Of a stretch of 21,022 bases of DNA, positions 8,201 to 14,937 are shown in pieces. The position numbers and the translations under genes are program-made. Position 1 is the first letter of the stretch; each line of letters begins with the position of its first letter. Location of the stretch: positions 1 to 21,022 of the IMG/VR virus record IMGVR_UViG_3300032296_001974. One strand, written 5' to 3'. Source of the DNA: a virus. The notes under the pieces were generated by a model, which saw nothing but the letters and a program-made list of their open reading frames with translations, ran no database searches and had not been told where the DNA came from.

Positions 8201-8269
8201 AGCAAACTTCTTGGGCTTGCCGCGATACTTGCGAGCCAAGGCGGAGAGCGATTTGTTTCCGTGAGCCAT
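5201..8269 (-). CDS. Giant virion-type protein with ADP-ribosyltransferase-like domain and beta-rich C-terminus (1022 aa)
   Basis: Residues about 115-355 carry AYHGSPYRFDRFDINKIGTG, then QAYGHGLYFAE, and close with GIRYFDASSRG and NYVMFGDDLIDI. This matches the ADP-ribosyltransferase domain of phage polyvalent proteins (ART-PolyVal type); YHGS would hold the NAD-binding His and GLYFAE the central core strand. A block ITPEEAALLKAYGGSGRM, common in phage internal proteins, is followed by a Gly/Asp/Asn-rich linker, a Gly/Ala-rich region, then about 140 C-terminal residues of alternating beta strands ending LFGYRRAF. YADGG/YAEGG motifs recur. ATG 8269 is preferred (AGGTG 6 bases upstream) over a GTG at 8278. 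It may be an ejected effector or internal virion protein; catalysis is unproven. Its plus-strand neighbour is unusual. Confidence 0.75.
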   Translation of the reverse strand: MAHGNKSLSALARKYRGKPKKFADGGSVRRPAAAPVGTPYDPDFIERLAARAIGSGEPVSELRSAEGRGFAPMPRSFGEAGQRMSAVVRGDVEPTPEEERQINFVRGFAEGPASIRAYHGSPYRFDRFDINKIGTGEGNQAYGHGLYFAEAEPVARGYRDRLALLGPYAARGEGAQGIAARLLDDGLSVEDAIAELNYRLRMPHVQRGLASRNPETMAFTSRIAEAKRLLVKPSARGHMYEVNIHSDPEKFLDWDRIGTSGFTHPDALKDLVNQKIQSFYGRQYNYDNVNDVVQRKFTEKTLRDPKSSMLLREEGIPGIRYFDASSRGLEDGTRNYVMFGDDLIDITRRYAEGGLAALDAKYADGGTVRAPKEATIRGQGHELAYITPEEAALLKAYGGSGRMTRYGVPAFDDGNGDGGGGGDGNGGGDGNGNGDGNGEGGQGTAGQDAANSEAGTAAAAGGTSGTGAGSTGAGAGDTGENGPGPGEGGVGGMSGMEGMTGLGGMMSSQDPEATQAAANMNTAVAAQEAGRGIGIADTGNVAPTGFSAAPGIGEAFGALGRGEIGLAEALGYAAQSAFSPPGIGLGVSVDEFGVQTPAVSIDPVGLGLGIAGLATGVPGLGMLGGMIGSQVSQALGVSPSVMSFGSPEFGSTTNTGNVGSSVAGTSSTVGSSVGGMGSGNAGSGAAADENAGQNIDQSLSALNQRYGEQLSGAPAYTPWNWAQIQRDAEANNQTLDQYLARNWGNLATNAPRLMKHGGMVEGKKSLEELHHRYAEGGEVGDEGMARPYDPREVDTIASEFMREISPVDVTQRARMLMRGLDVKTPMVAGAQDLPENYMRYPRNENVTSSTNYFEIPVEDDRYGQRAGMRNLSTGINAILDQERKIGIGAGLMAMENAGDYGMTGYGPRVSASYGPASIFGGYQTMTPSFSGAKPQGVYSYGGNLNIPLDEEGTTANIGGSIMSGRRGAVGMGNAGTQITGGLQVPLERLFPESNIGGTLGLDVAVDPTLRHKEILFGYRRAF
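6955..7040 (-). repeat. Gly/Asp/Asn-rich coding repeat (DGNG-type)
   Basis: Within the ADP-ribosyltransferase-like gene, tandem GGC/GAC/AAC-type codons encode a run of DGNG and GGGDG units, including DGNGDG. It is a slippage-prone, low-complexity linker. DxNxDG resembles calcium-binding loops in other proteins, but with so little context I regard it mainly as a flexible hinge between the enzymatic domain and the C-terminal part. Confidence 0.75.
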
Positions 8270-8303
8270 TTCAAGCACCTATTGCGAAAACATCAAAACC
8301 CCT

Positions 8304-8326
8304 TAAACTGTCGTTTTGACAATTTA
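8304..8326. promoter_or_regulatory. Operator-like inverted repeat between divergent genes
   Basis: TAAACTGTC (8304-8312) and GACAATTTA (8318-8326) form 9-bp arms with one mismatch around GTTTT. The site sits in the 71-bp gap between the plus-strand gene (ATG 8341) and the minus-strand giant gene (ATG 8269), just upstream of the plus-strand ribosome binding site. It shares ACTGTCG with the 11-bp repeats near 19182-19448, which may be chance. A TTGACA occurs at 8316-8321, but no matching -10 box is seen at the right distance. Confidence 0.4.
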
Positions 8327-8340
8327 CCAGGGGAAATAAA

Positions 8341-8592
8341 ATGGACGCAAAGTACAGCCCAAGCACCGGCACCGGGGCTTTGGTAAAGGCCATGATTGAA
8401 GCCGGGATCAAGTCAGATCCACGGCCGATCGACGTTGCGCGCTGGTGGGTGCGTGGGAATCCGCATGTTGTATCTTGGCCAAAAGGTGAGGCGGTGCCAG
8501 ATGAAATCTGGGGCATCATTCCGCCTCACGCCCGCGAGAAGATCCCCCGCGATCAATGGCCTGCTCAAGCCCAACCGCCCCCAGAAGCGTAG
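8341..8592 (+). CDS. Lone plus-strand small protein (83 aa), unknown function
   Basis: This is the only plus-strand gene I support. The ATG at 8341 has AGGGGA about 7-8 bases upstream. The protein starts MDAKYSPSTGTGALVKAMIE, continues GIKSDPRPIDVARWWVRGNP, then HVVSWPKGEAVPDEIWGIIP, and ends in a Pro-rich tail. The composition looks like a real folded protein with a short helical N-terminal half, and it might be a small DNA-binding regulator; I cannot name a family. It converges on the giant transglycosylase gene and overlaps its last 77 bases tail to tail. It lies inside an otherwise one-directional late operon, as phage 'moron' cargo genes do. Confidence 0.65.
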   Translation: MDAKYSPSTGTGALVKAMIEAGIKSDPRPIDVARWWVRGNPHVVSWPKGEAVPDEIWGIIPPHAREKIPRDQWPAQAQPPPEA

Positions 8593-11500
8593 CCGGCAAA
8601 CCTGCGGGGCCATTGCGGATGATGTAATCCCGCAAGCCTCGCAGGCCAGACATGGACACGATGCCGAGCATGCGCTCATAATCGCGCCGCTGGCCACGGC
8701 CACCAAACTCTATTAGGCGCTGCAAATTCTCTTCAGCCTTACGGCGCACCGTGGGGCTGTCGAGCAAACGTTCTTTCGAGGTGCCGGGCATCGCGTCGAT
8801 GTAGGTGAAAGCCTTTTCAGTAGCGCGCCCAAGACCCTGGTTCGCCCGGCTAAATTCTTCCGACAGATCCACATAATCGCCGTCGCGCCGGCCGCGATAC
8901 ACGACAGCTTGAGGATTGATCTTTTCAACCTCGGCCTGCAGCTTCTTCATCATCTTGCCGGCCTGCAGATTGGTCATGTCGTCAAAATTCAAGAACGCCG
9001 CGCCGTTCCTGCTATTGGCAAAGCTTAACCCTTCGCGCTCCGCAACAGCCTGCAAGGCATCAGCCTCGGGCCGCGTCAGCTGACGCCCAAAGTCGATGCG
9101 GAAATTGTCTTGCGGGCCACCACCGCGCCCAACGCGCTGCGGGTCTGGAGCCTGGATGTAATACCATGGGCTGCCCTCCTGAGCGTCAATCAGGCCGCGC
9201 GCAGCCTGCATGCCGGAAAGGGTCTTACCGGCCTCAGGATCAACGCCACGCGGCGCAGCGCCCCGCCCGGCAGAAGGCAGCTCCACATTGGGCACCAGCA
9301 CCGTGGCAACCTCCGCCGGGTTGCGCTCCAGAACGCCCTCGGTGTTCCGGTAGATCCCAGGCGCTGATTGCGTGTACCTGCTCATCAAGCCAATGTCTTG
9401 CGCCATGCCTTCATTGCCGCGCGCATTCCGCCAGCTGCCCATGCGACTGAATTGCTCTCGGGCCGCGGCATTCTCTGGGTCCAGCAACTCAGGCAGGATC
9501 CCCGTTGAGCGGCCAGGAACCTGCTCGTACGGCAGGTACGCGCTGTAATTTGGCGCATAGTCTGGATAGGTGCGGTTCATCCTGGCAACCGCCTCCTCGT
9601 AGGGAATACCCAGACGCTCGGCATTCAGCTTGCCGCCCAAAACCACCCAAGGCACTTCCTGAATGTTGGCCGCACTCCAATCACCAACGCCGCCTGCCTT
9701 GCGCTCATTGGCACGCTGCACGGCAAGCACAGTCTCATAATCCATGAAGGCGTGCTGCTGCGGGCCCACACCGCCCTTATACGGGCCGGGATCTCCATCC
9801 GGGTTGGTATACCCGAAAGCTCGCGCCATCCATGTGTCATTGGTGCCGGTGGGCGCATAAGGCGCGCTGGGGTCAATCTGCTGCGCATAGACACCAGTCT
9901 TCTTGCCCAGGCGCATTGACGGCGTTTCTTCGTCAATCAGGCGCTCGCCGATCGGCGGCTGGTTGTGACCAATCATCGGGCTCTCGCCCTCGCGATACGC
10001 GGAAGCCGGATCAAACCTCAGGGCATCACGCCCTTCATTGTACGCCCTGGCAGTCGTACCCGTGCGCACGATCGGCGCAGGCTCGCCGCGCTCATAAGCC
10101 GTCAACGCCTGCGTGAGGAAGTTGAGGTTGGTGTCAGGCGAGGCTTGCGGAGACGTCACGCCCAGGCCTTGGGAAATGTGCCGCTCGCGAATCGGATCAC
10201 CGCCGGCAATCTCGCGGGTGAAGTCACGCGTGTTCTGATACCAGCCGCGGAATTGGCCGCCCTCATCAATCAGCGCATCAAGGTCAGCCCGCATCTTCGC
10301 GAGGTCTTCTGGGCTCTTGATCCAACTGGGCGCGCCCACATAGCCGCCGTCTTGCGTCCTGATCAGGTGGGGCTCGCTGGCAGCAACCCTGCCAGCATCC
10401 TCTGCAGACAGAACGCGCAGGTTGGGCACGGCCGCCATGCCGCGCCGGCCAGTGCCAAGACCTTCAATCGCGCCAGGGTTCACGATGTCGCCGGCCTCAG
10501 GCGGAACCTCAACGGGCCGCGGCGTGCTTTCTGGCATGTCTGGCCCACGCGGCGGACGGCGGCTGCGGCCAGCTCCAAACGTGCCAGCCGGGCCACCCTG
10601 CACGCCAGCCATAGGCAGCAGGTCCAACGCCCCAGGCGCGGCAAAAGACACCTCGCCAGTGTCCACATCCTGGCCCACAGGCAGCACCGCCGAGCGGCGC
10701 ACAGTCGGCGCGAAGTCGCGCACGTCACGGCCGCCACGCCCCTCAGGATCAATCAGGCGGCCGTCTGCAGTCTCAATCGCATAGCCGCTGCGTGTCACGT
10801 CCGTCTGCACGATGCGGCCGCCCTCGGGGATCTCAATCCCGGCCATGGCGCTCAGCATGCCGCGCTGCACATCCTCAGGGCGCGGGATCAGGCCAGCAAC
10901 GGCCTCAAATGGCGATACGGCATTGCCGGGGTACATCGCCCGGCCACCGCGCGGCACAGGAGCGCCAGCCACGCCCATGCGCGAAGCCGGCGTCATCAGC
11001 GGATCACGCTCGGCCAGACGCCGGTCATACTCGTCGTCGCTCAGGCCGGTGGCAGCATCCAAGATGCGCGCAACATCAGGCCCCGCACGCCGAGGCCGCG
11101 CTGCAGGGGCGTCGGCATAACGGTCTTCCATATCGTCCAGGCTCTCACGCACCGGGCCGCCCTCGGCATAGCCCTCCACGCCAGCACGGCCCATGATCTT
11201 CTTGACGTAATTCTGCGTCTCCAAGATCTGCGGGATCTGGTTGCCGGCACGAGCCACCCTGTTAGGGCCGGCATTGTAGGCGGCCAGCGCCAGGGGCATG
11301 GAGCCAAAGCGGTCATAGAGCTGCCGCAAGTATTGCGCGCCGGCCTCCAGGTTCTGGGCCGGATCATACCGATCAGCCTTTAGGTCCGACGCCGTGCCGG
11401 GCATCAGCTGCGCCAAGCCATATGCGCCCTTGGGGCTGCGCGCCTCAGGATTGAAGCGGCTCTCCTGGTAGACCAGGGACAGAAACACGTCGCGCGGCAA

Positions 11501-11833
11501 ATTGTACTTCTCGGCCAACCTGCCGGCCTCGGCCACCCAAGGATTGTCGGGCGGCAGCGCAGCGCCAAGGCGGGTCGGGATGGCGTCGCCGGCAGTCTCG
11601 CCGGGAAACACGCTAGGGGGGCCAGCCTCTGCAGAGCCCCCAGTCCGCTGGGGAGGAACGGCTGGAGGCATGGGCGGCAGGGGCAGAGGCTGGCGACGGG
11701 AAGACCTGCGCTGCTCGGCAATCGCCGCGGCAACAGGGTCAAACTCTTGGGCGGCAGAGCCGCGTGATTGCATCTGGCGCAGCAGGTCAAGCGGCGGCTG
11801 GGGCGGGATGGGAAGAGAGCGGGATCCAGACAT
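8516..11833 (-). CDS. Giant virion-associated protein with lytic transglycosylase (SLT) domain (1105 aa)
   Basis: Residues about 97-215 form a soluble lytic transglycosylase domain. VYQESRFNPEARSPKGAYGL contains the catalytic Glu (about residue 124), followed by AQLMPGT, AAYNAGPNRV and ETQNYV, the four usual SLT blocks. It would cleave peptidoglycan between MurNAc and GlcNAc, making a local hole for DNA entry. A Pro-rich stretch lies at 45-62. A YAEGG motif follows the SLT domain. Residues about 505-780 (GWYQNTRDFTREIAGG, GLGVTSPQASPDTNLNFL, TNDTWMARAFGY) resemble a domain seen in phage polyvalent proteins whose function I cannot state. The C-terminal part is helical and charged. There is no signal peptide, so it is probably packaged in the virion and ejected. 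It starts 1 base after the DUF6321-like gene. Confidence 0.85.
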   Translation of the reverse strand: MSGSRSLPIPPQPPLDLLRQMQSRGSAAQEFDPVAAAIAEQRRSSRRQPLPLPPMPPAVPPQRTGGSAEAGPPSVFPGETAGDAIPTRLGAALPPDNPWVAEAGRLAEKYNLPRDVFLSLVYQESRFNPEARSPKGAYGLAQLMPGTASDLKADRYDPAQNLEAGAQYLRQLYDRFGSMPLALAAYNAGPNRVARAGNQIPQILETQNYVKKIMGRAGVEGYAEGGPVRESLDDMEDRYADAPAARPRRAGPDVARILDAATGLSDDEYDRRLAERDPLMTPASRMGVAGAPVPRGGRAMYPGNAVSPFEAVAGLIPRPEDVQRGMLSAMAGIEIPEGGRIVQTDVTRSGYAIETADGRLIDPEGRGGRDVRDFAPTVRRSAVLPVGQDVDTGEVSFAAPGALDLLPMAGVQGGPAGTFGAGRSRRPPRGPDMPESTPRPVEVPPEAGDIVNPGAIEGLGTGRRGMAAVPNLRVLSAEDAGRVAASEPHLIRTQDGGYVGAPSWIKSPEDLAKMRADLDALIDEGGQFRGWYQNTRDFTREIAGGDPIRERHISQGLGVTSPQASPDTNLNFLTQALTAYERGEPAPIVRTGTTARAYNEGRDALRFDPASAYREGESPMIGHNQPPIGERLIDEETPSMRLGKKTGVYAQQIDPSAPYAPTGTNDTWMARAFGYTNPDGDPGPYKGGVGPQQHAFMDYETVLAVQRANERKAGGVGDWSAANIQEVPWVVLGGKLNAERLGIPYEEAVARMNRTYPDYAPNYSAYLPYEQVPGRSTGILPELLDPENAAAREQFSRMGSWRNARGNEGMAQDIGLMSRYTQSAPGIYRNTEGVLERNPAEVATVLVPNVELPSAGRGAAPRGVDPEAGKTLSGMQAARGLIDAQEGSPWYYIQAPDPQRVGRGGGPQDNFRIDFGRQLTRPEADALQAVAEREGLSFANSRNGAAFLNFDDMTNLQAGKMMKKLQAEVEKINPQAVVYRGRRDGDYVDLSEEFSRANQGLGRATEKAFTYIDAMPGTSKERLLDSPTVRRKAEENLQRLIEFGGRGQRRDYERMLGIVSMSGLRGLRDYIIRNGPAGLPATLLGAVGLEQAIDRGGSSRGREAE

Positions 11834-11834
11834 A

Positions 11835-12110
11835 TTACCACTTCACCTTGTTTGCCCAGTATGCCGCGCTGCTCGGCCCCTTGGCGATGTTGGCAGAATG
11901 CCACGCCTTGAACGACGCGCGCTTGGTCTTCATCCGATCGCTCTCGCCCTCTTTGGGTTTGCCGGCGGTCTTGGCGCCCTGCTCCCCAAAGCGGATGACT
12001 TTCTCTTTGCCGTCATAGCACGCCTTCACGACGTGCGACTTCTTCGGGTGGTCAGGCGTGCGGCGCGGCTTGTTGCAGGCCATCGCATCCTTATCAACGC
12101 GCTTGCTCAC
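11835..12110 (-). CDS. Small basic phage protein, DUF6321-like (91 aa)
   Basis: The C-terminal half (GESDRMKTKRASFKAWHSAN then IAKGPSSAAYWANKVKW) matches a motif I recognise from short phage proteins placed in DUF6321. The N-terminus has CNKPRR and ACYDGKEKVIRFGEQG. It is strongly basic, which suggests nucleic-acid or head association, though no function is established. The start is GTG at 12110-12108, overlapping the stop of the 54-residue gene as GTGA. It is followed after 1 base by the transglycosylase gene. Confidence 0.72.
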   Translation of the reverse strand: MSKRVDKDAMACNKPRRTPDHPKKSHVVKACYDGKEKVIRFGEQGAKTAGKPKEGESDRMKTKRASFKAWHSANIAKGPSSAAYWANKVKW

Positions 12111-12271
12111 TTCTTCCTCGCGGCGCGCATGTTATCAACCATGTTGGGATAGGGGCGGCCGGCAGCCTTCGCCATGGCCTTCGCGGAGGTCTTCTGCTCG
12201 TCAGAGAGGCCCTTGGGCTTACCCAAGTCCTTGGGGCGCTTCTTGTCCCAAATGGGCTTCTTAGGCGGCAT
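12107..12271 (-). CDS. Small basic protein after terL (54 aa)
   Basis: The minus-strand frame from ATG 12271 encodes MPPKKPIWDKKRPKDLGKPK, then GLSDEQKTSAKAMAKAAGRP, and ends NMVDNMRAARKK. It overlaps the end of terL by 11 bases, and its TGA overlaps the GTG of the next gene. Lys/Arg/Pro-rich peptides of this kind, with AGRPYPNxVDNMxAARKK at the end, recur next to terminase genes in phages I know of. Function is unknown; the charge suggests DNA or RNA contact. Confidence 0.75.
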   Translation of the reverse strand: MPPKKPIWDKKRPKDLGKPKGLSDEQKTSAKAMAKAAGRPYPNMVDNMRAARKK

Positions 12272-13832
12272 ACGGGTTTACCCTTTCGCGCTTGTATTGC
12301 CGGGGCTCGTCTCTCTCACGGGCCTGCGGCAACTCGAACCAACCCTCGTTCTTCAGGTAGATAATCGCCTGAGTGAAAGTATCCACATAATCGTCGTGCT
12401 CAGCAACCGGAAACTTTGCAAGCTGCTTCATGAACGGGACCGCCCAGCTGACCACCTGCCCTCGGTTCTTGCCGGACTCTGGCACCCATAACAGGCCCAG
12501 CTCCAGCGTAGGCGAGGCTTGGTGCGCCCTGCTGACCTTGTCTGCGTTGCCGGGGTTGTAGCCGATCGCAGGCACTCTCGCCAAGCGCAAATCCTGCAGC
12601 AGGGACTGCCCCGACGCCTTGGCCTCCACCAGGATGCGGTCAGCGCGCCGGGCGGTGCGCAGGCCATCCTTCACCGTCGTGCCGCCATACTCGGTTGACC
12701 AGTCCTTGACCACGCGCGCCCTCAGGTCAGGGTAGCCCAGGTGCTCGTCCCAGGCGTCAATGAGCATGGCGTTGCGCTCACTGTTGTGGCTGAAGATCCC
12801 CCAGACCGTGCAGGCTGTGGGGTCGCCCGAGCTCTTCTCGGTGAAGGCGCAGTCATAGGACTGCAGGATGTACTCAAACTGAGGCAGGCCCTTATCCGCC
12901 GGCCACATCTGGAAGTTGGCCGTCTTCAGGATGCCGCCCTGATTGGGCACCGGATCCTGCTGCAGCTGGCCGGCAGTGCCGTAGGTGCCGAGCAGTTGCT
13001 TGAGCTCGGTGATTTCCTTGGGGCCAAACCGCTCTGGGCAGATGAGCTCGCCCTTCACCTTGCGGGGGTCGTAGGGCCCGACAGACGTGCTGCGCCGCAC
13101 GCCATCCCACTCGGCCGGGATCATCAGGTGCTCCCACCCGCCAATGTCTTCCAGGATGTGGCCGCTGATGTCACGCTCATGCAGGCGCTGCATGATGGTC
13201 ACCATGGCGTCCTTCTTGGGGTCGTTGAGGCGGGTGCTCCAGACCACGTCAAACCATTCCAGGGCGCTCTCGCGGATCACGTCGGACTGGGCTTCCTGGG
13301 CGCTGTGAGGGTCGTCCAGGATCAGGCGGCTGCCGCCCTCGCCCGTGGCCGTGCCGCCCACGCTGGTGGCCAGCCGGTAGCCCGTGCAGTCGTTCTCAAA
13401 ACGCTGCTTGGCGTTCTGGTCGCCGGCAAGCTTGAACATATGCCCCCAGCGTTCCTGGTACCAGGGAGACTGGATCAGGCGCCGGGCCTTGAGGTTGTCG
13501 CGGATGGAGAGGTTGCCGGAGTATGAGGCGCAGAGAAACTTCTGGCTGGGCTCGGTCAGCCATTCCCACATGGGCCACATCACGCTGACGATCGTGGACT
13601 TGGAGTGCCGGGGCGGGATGTTGATCAGGAGCTTGCGGATTTCGCCCGAGCTGATGGCCTCCAGGTGCTCGCAGATTTCCTGGATGTGCCAGCTCGGGAT
13701 GAATGGCACGCCCGGCTCCACGACGTGCCAAGCCTGCTTCACAAACTCGTAGAGGCTGGCAGACGCCGCCCGCCGCTCCTGCTCTCGCTCGATCAGGCCC
13801 AGCATGATCTGCGGAGAGACGGGGGCGTTCAT
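12261..13832 (-). CDS. terL: Terminase large subunit (523 aa)
   Basis: This is the packaging motor ATPase and nuclease that translocates DNA through the portal. The ATPase motifs are a Walker A-like NIPPRHSKST (about residues 71-80), where most relatives have PRHGKS, and Walker B RLILDDP (169-175). The nuclease domain shows the RNase H-like acidic set: SYDCAFTE (Asp about 327), ILVEAKASG (Glu about 403) and AEHDDYVDTF (Asp about 480-484). The length is usual. The start overlaps the terS stop as ATGA, so the two are translationally coupled. The Gly-to-Ser change in the P-loop is odd but at a position that can vary. Confidence 0.95.
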   Translation of the reverse strand: MNAPVSPQIMLGLIEREQERRAASASLYEFVKQAWHVVEPGVPFIPSWHIQEICEHLEAISSGEIRKLLINIPPRHSKSTIVSVMWPMWEWLTEPSQKFLCASYSGNLSIRDNLKARRLIQSPWYQERWGHMFKLAGDQNAKQRFENDCTGYRLATSVGGTATGEGGSRLILDDPHSAQEAQSDVIRESALEWFDVVWSTRLNDPKKDAMVTIMQRLHERDISGHILEDIGGWEHLMIPAEWDGVRRSTSVGPYDPRKVKGELICPERFGPKEITELKQLLGTYGTAGQLQQDPVPNQGGILKTANFQMWPADKGLPQFEYILQSYDCAFTEKSSGDPTACTVWGIFSHNSERNAMLIDAWDEHLGYPDLRARVVKDWSTEYGGTTVKDGLRTARRADRILVEAKASGQSLLQDLRLARVPAIGYNPGNADKVSRAHQASPTLELGLLWVPESGKNRGQVVSWAVPFMKQLAKFPVAEHDDYVDTFTQAIIYLKNEGWFELPQARERDEPRQYKRERVNPYAA

Positions 13833-14428
13833 TCCTTCTTGCCCGCGGCCTTTATCATCAGGGCTTGCATCTGCGCCAGCTCAGTGTCGCTCAGGTTCTT
13901 GAGATTGAGGCTGGCGATATTGATGGGGCCGCCGTCGGCGCCGGTGAGCTCTTGCAGTATTTTGTCGCCGTAGATTTTGGGCAGCACCTTGGACAGATAC
14001 CACTTGCGCGTATCCACCTGCAGGCGCTTGTGGGCGACAGTGTCGGAGCTGAGCGGGATGAGGCGCTTTTCGACAATGGGCGCGCCCTTGTCGTCAAACA
14101 TCAGATTGCCGTGCCGATCGGTCTTCTGGACCATCACCCACTCGTGGGTCTTGTCGGACAGGTCAATGATGTCCTCGGCCATGCTGCTCAGGCCGGCCTC
14201 GCGCGCCGACAGATACCGCTGCCGCGTGCCTGCCGGGTTATCGTCACGCACCCAGACACGCACGGTCATGTGGTCGGGCATGCCGGGATCTGTGGTGCAG
14301 ATGTTCAGCAGGGAGCGGCCGAGGGCCAGCTGCTCGCAGACGTGCGTGATGATTTTCTCGCGGTCATAGAGTTGGGGGCGGCCGGCGCTCTTTGCGTTTT
14401 TGCGGCGCTCAGGTTCGGGCGTCGTCAC
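13829..14428 (-). CDS. terS: Terminase small subunit-like protein (199 aa)
   Basis: It would bind the packaging site and regulate TerL. The N-terminal part (SAGRPQLYDREKIITHVCEQ, then MPDHMTVRVWVRDD) looks like a helix-turn-helix of the Sf6-type small terminase. The middle holds SAREAGLSSMAEDIIDLSDK, and VAHKRLQVDTRKWYLSKVLP then KIYGDK is a typical closing block of this family. The C-terminal 35 residues are helical. The start overlaps the stop of the upstream gene (ATGA) and its own stop overlaps the terL start. Its position directly before terL supports the call. Confidence 0.88.
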   Translation of the reverse strand: MTTPEPERRKNAKSAGRPQLYDREKIITHVCEQLALGRSLLNICTTDPGMPDHMTVRVWVRDDNPAGTRQRYLSAREAGLSSMAEDIIDLSDKTHEWVMVQKTDRHGNLMFDDKGAPIVEKRLIPLSSDTVAHKRLQVDTRKWYLSKVLPKIYGDKILQELTGADGGPINIASLNLKNLSDTELAQMQALMIKAAGKKE

Positions 14429-14763
14429 CGGAGGTTCTCCAATTTGTAGAGCGTGCTCATGTGCAGGGCCGTCAGGTCATCCAGGATATTCTCCAGGGCC
14501 GGCACGCCCTTGCAAATGGCGCTGCGGTTTTCATTCAGCCAGATGAGTTCGTCGTTGATCATTTTGACGACGTCATTGGTTTCGCTCATGCCCACGAGGC
14601 CAAAGGCACCCTGGTAGGCTTCAATCAGGTCGTCCACCGTTTCGATGACGTTTTCGTAGTAGCCGCCGAGGGCTTTGTGCTGGGCATAGGAATTGGTCTT
14701 CCAGTGCTCCAGGTGCGCCGCATTGCGCGCCGCGAACATTCGCTGGATTAGGTCTTTGATCAT
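14425..14763 (-). CDS. DUF5856-like helical protein with Dps/ferritin-like residue spacing (112 aa)
   Basis: The protein begins MIKDLIQRMFAARNAAHLEH, then WKTNSYAQHKALGGYYENVI and ETVDDLIEAYQG. I recognise this as the type of short phage protein named DUF5856. The His29, Asp44 and Glu48 spacing equals the H-15-D-4-E spacing of the Dps ferroxidase site, and an HW pair lies just upstream, so a ferritin-like helical fold is possible; metal binding is inference. The C-terminal half is helical (VVKMINDELIWLNENRSA). It is first in the packaging operon, behind the promoter at 14786-14814. AGGGG lies about 7 bases before the ATG. It is coupled to terS by ATGA. Confidence 0.78.
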   Translation of the reverse strand: MIKDLIQRMFAARNAAHLEHWKTNSYAQHKALGGYYENVIETVDDLIEAYQGAFGLVGMSETNDVVKMINDELIWLNENRSAICKGVPALENILDDLTALHMSTLYKLENLR

Positions 14764-14785
14764 GGTCCACCCCTGGGTTCAACAT

Positions 14786-14814
14786 ATTGTATGCAGGGAG
14801 CGGGATTGCCACAA
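14786..14814 (-). promoter_or_regulatory. Sigma70-like promoter for the packaging operon
   Basis: On the minus strand, TTGTGG (14809-14814), a 17-bp spacer and TACAAT (14786-14791) stand 23 bases before the ATG at 14763. The -10 box matches consensus at 5 of 6 positions and the -35 at 3 of 6. It lies between the terminator of the early-type operon and the first packaging gene, the expected place for a new transcript. The rest of the gap (14815-14937) shows no convincing gene. Confidence 0.55.
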
Positions 14815-14937
14815 GCAAAAGCTGGCTTGCGTGCCTTTTGGCTTCAAGAAACCATTTTGCTGAAGTCAGAAAAATAAATGTTTTCAATGGGATCGCGCGC
14901 GTAGTTGCTAAGTATCATCAGAAGAGGCGCGGCGCAT

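Noticed and set aside
8271-8519. Minus-strand open frame between the two giant genes
   Set aside because: It is antisense to the 83-residue plus-strand gene, which has the better ribosome binding site and more protein-like sequence.
9965-11383. Plus-strand open frame (472 codons) opposite the transglycosylase gene
   Set aside because: It lies antisense to the SLT domain and its neighbours, and its Ala/Arg/His-rich product shows no domain.
12741-13526. Plus-strand open frame opposite terL
   Set aside because: It is antisense to well-conserved TerL motifs; the length reflects high GC content.
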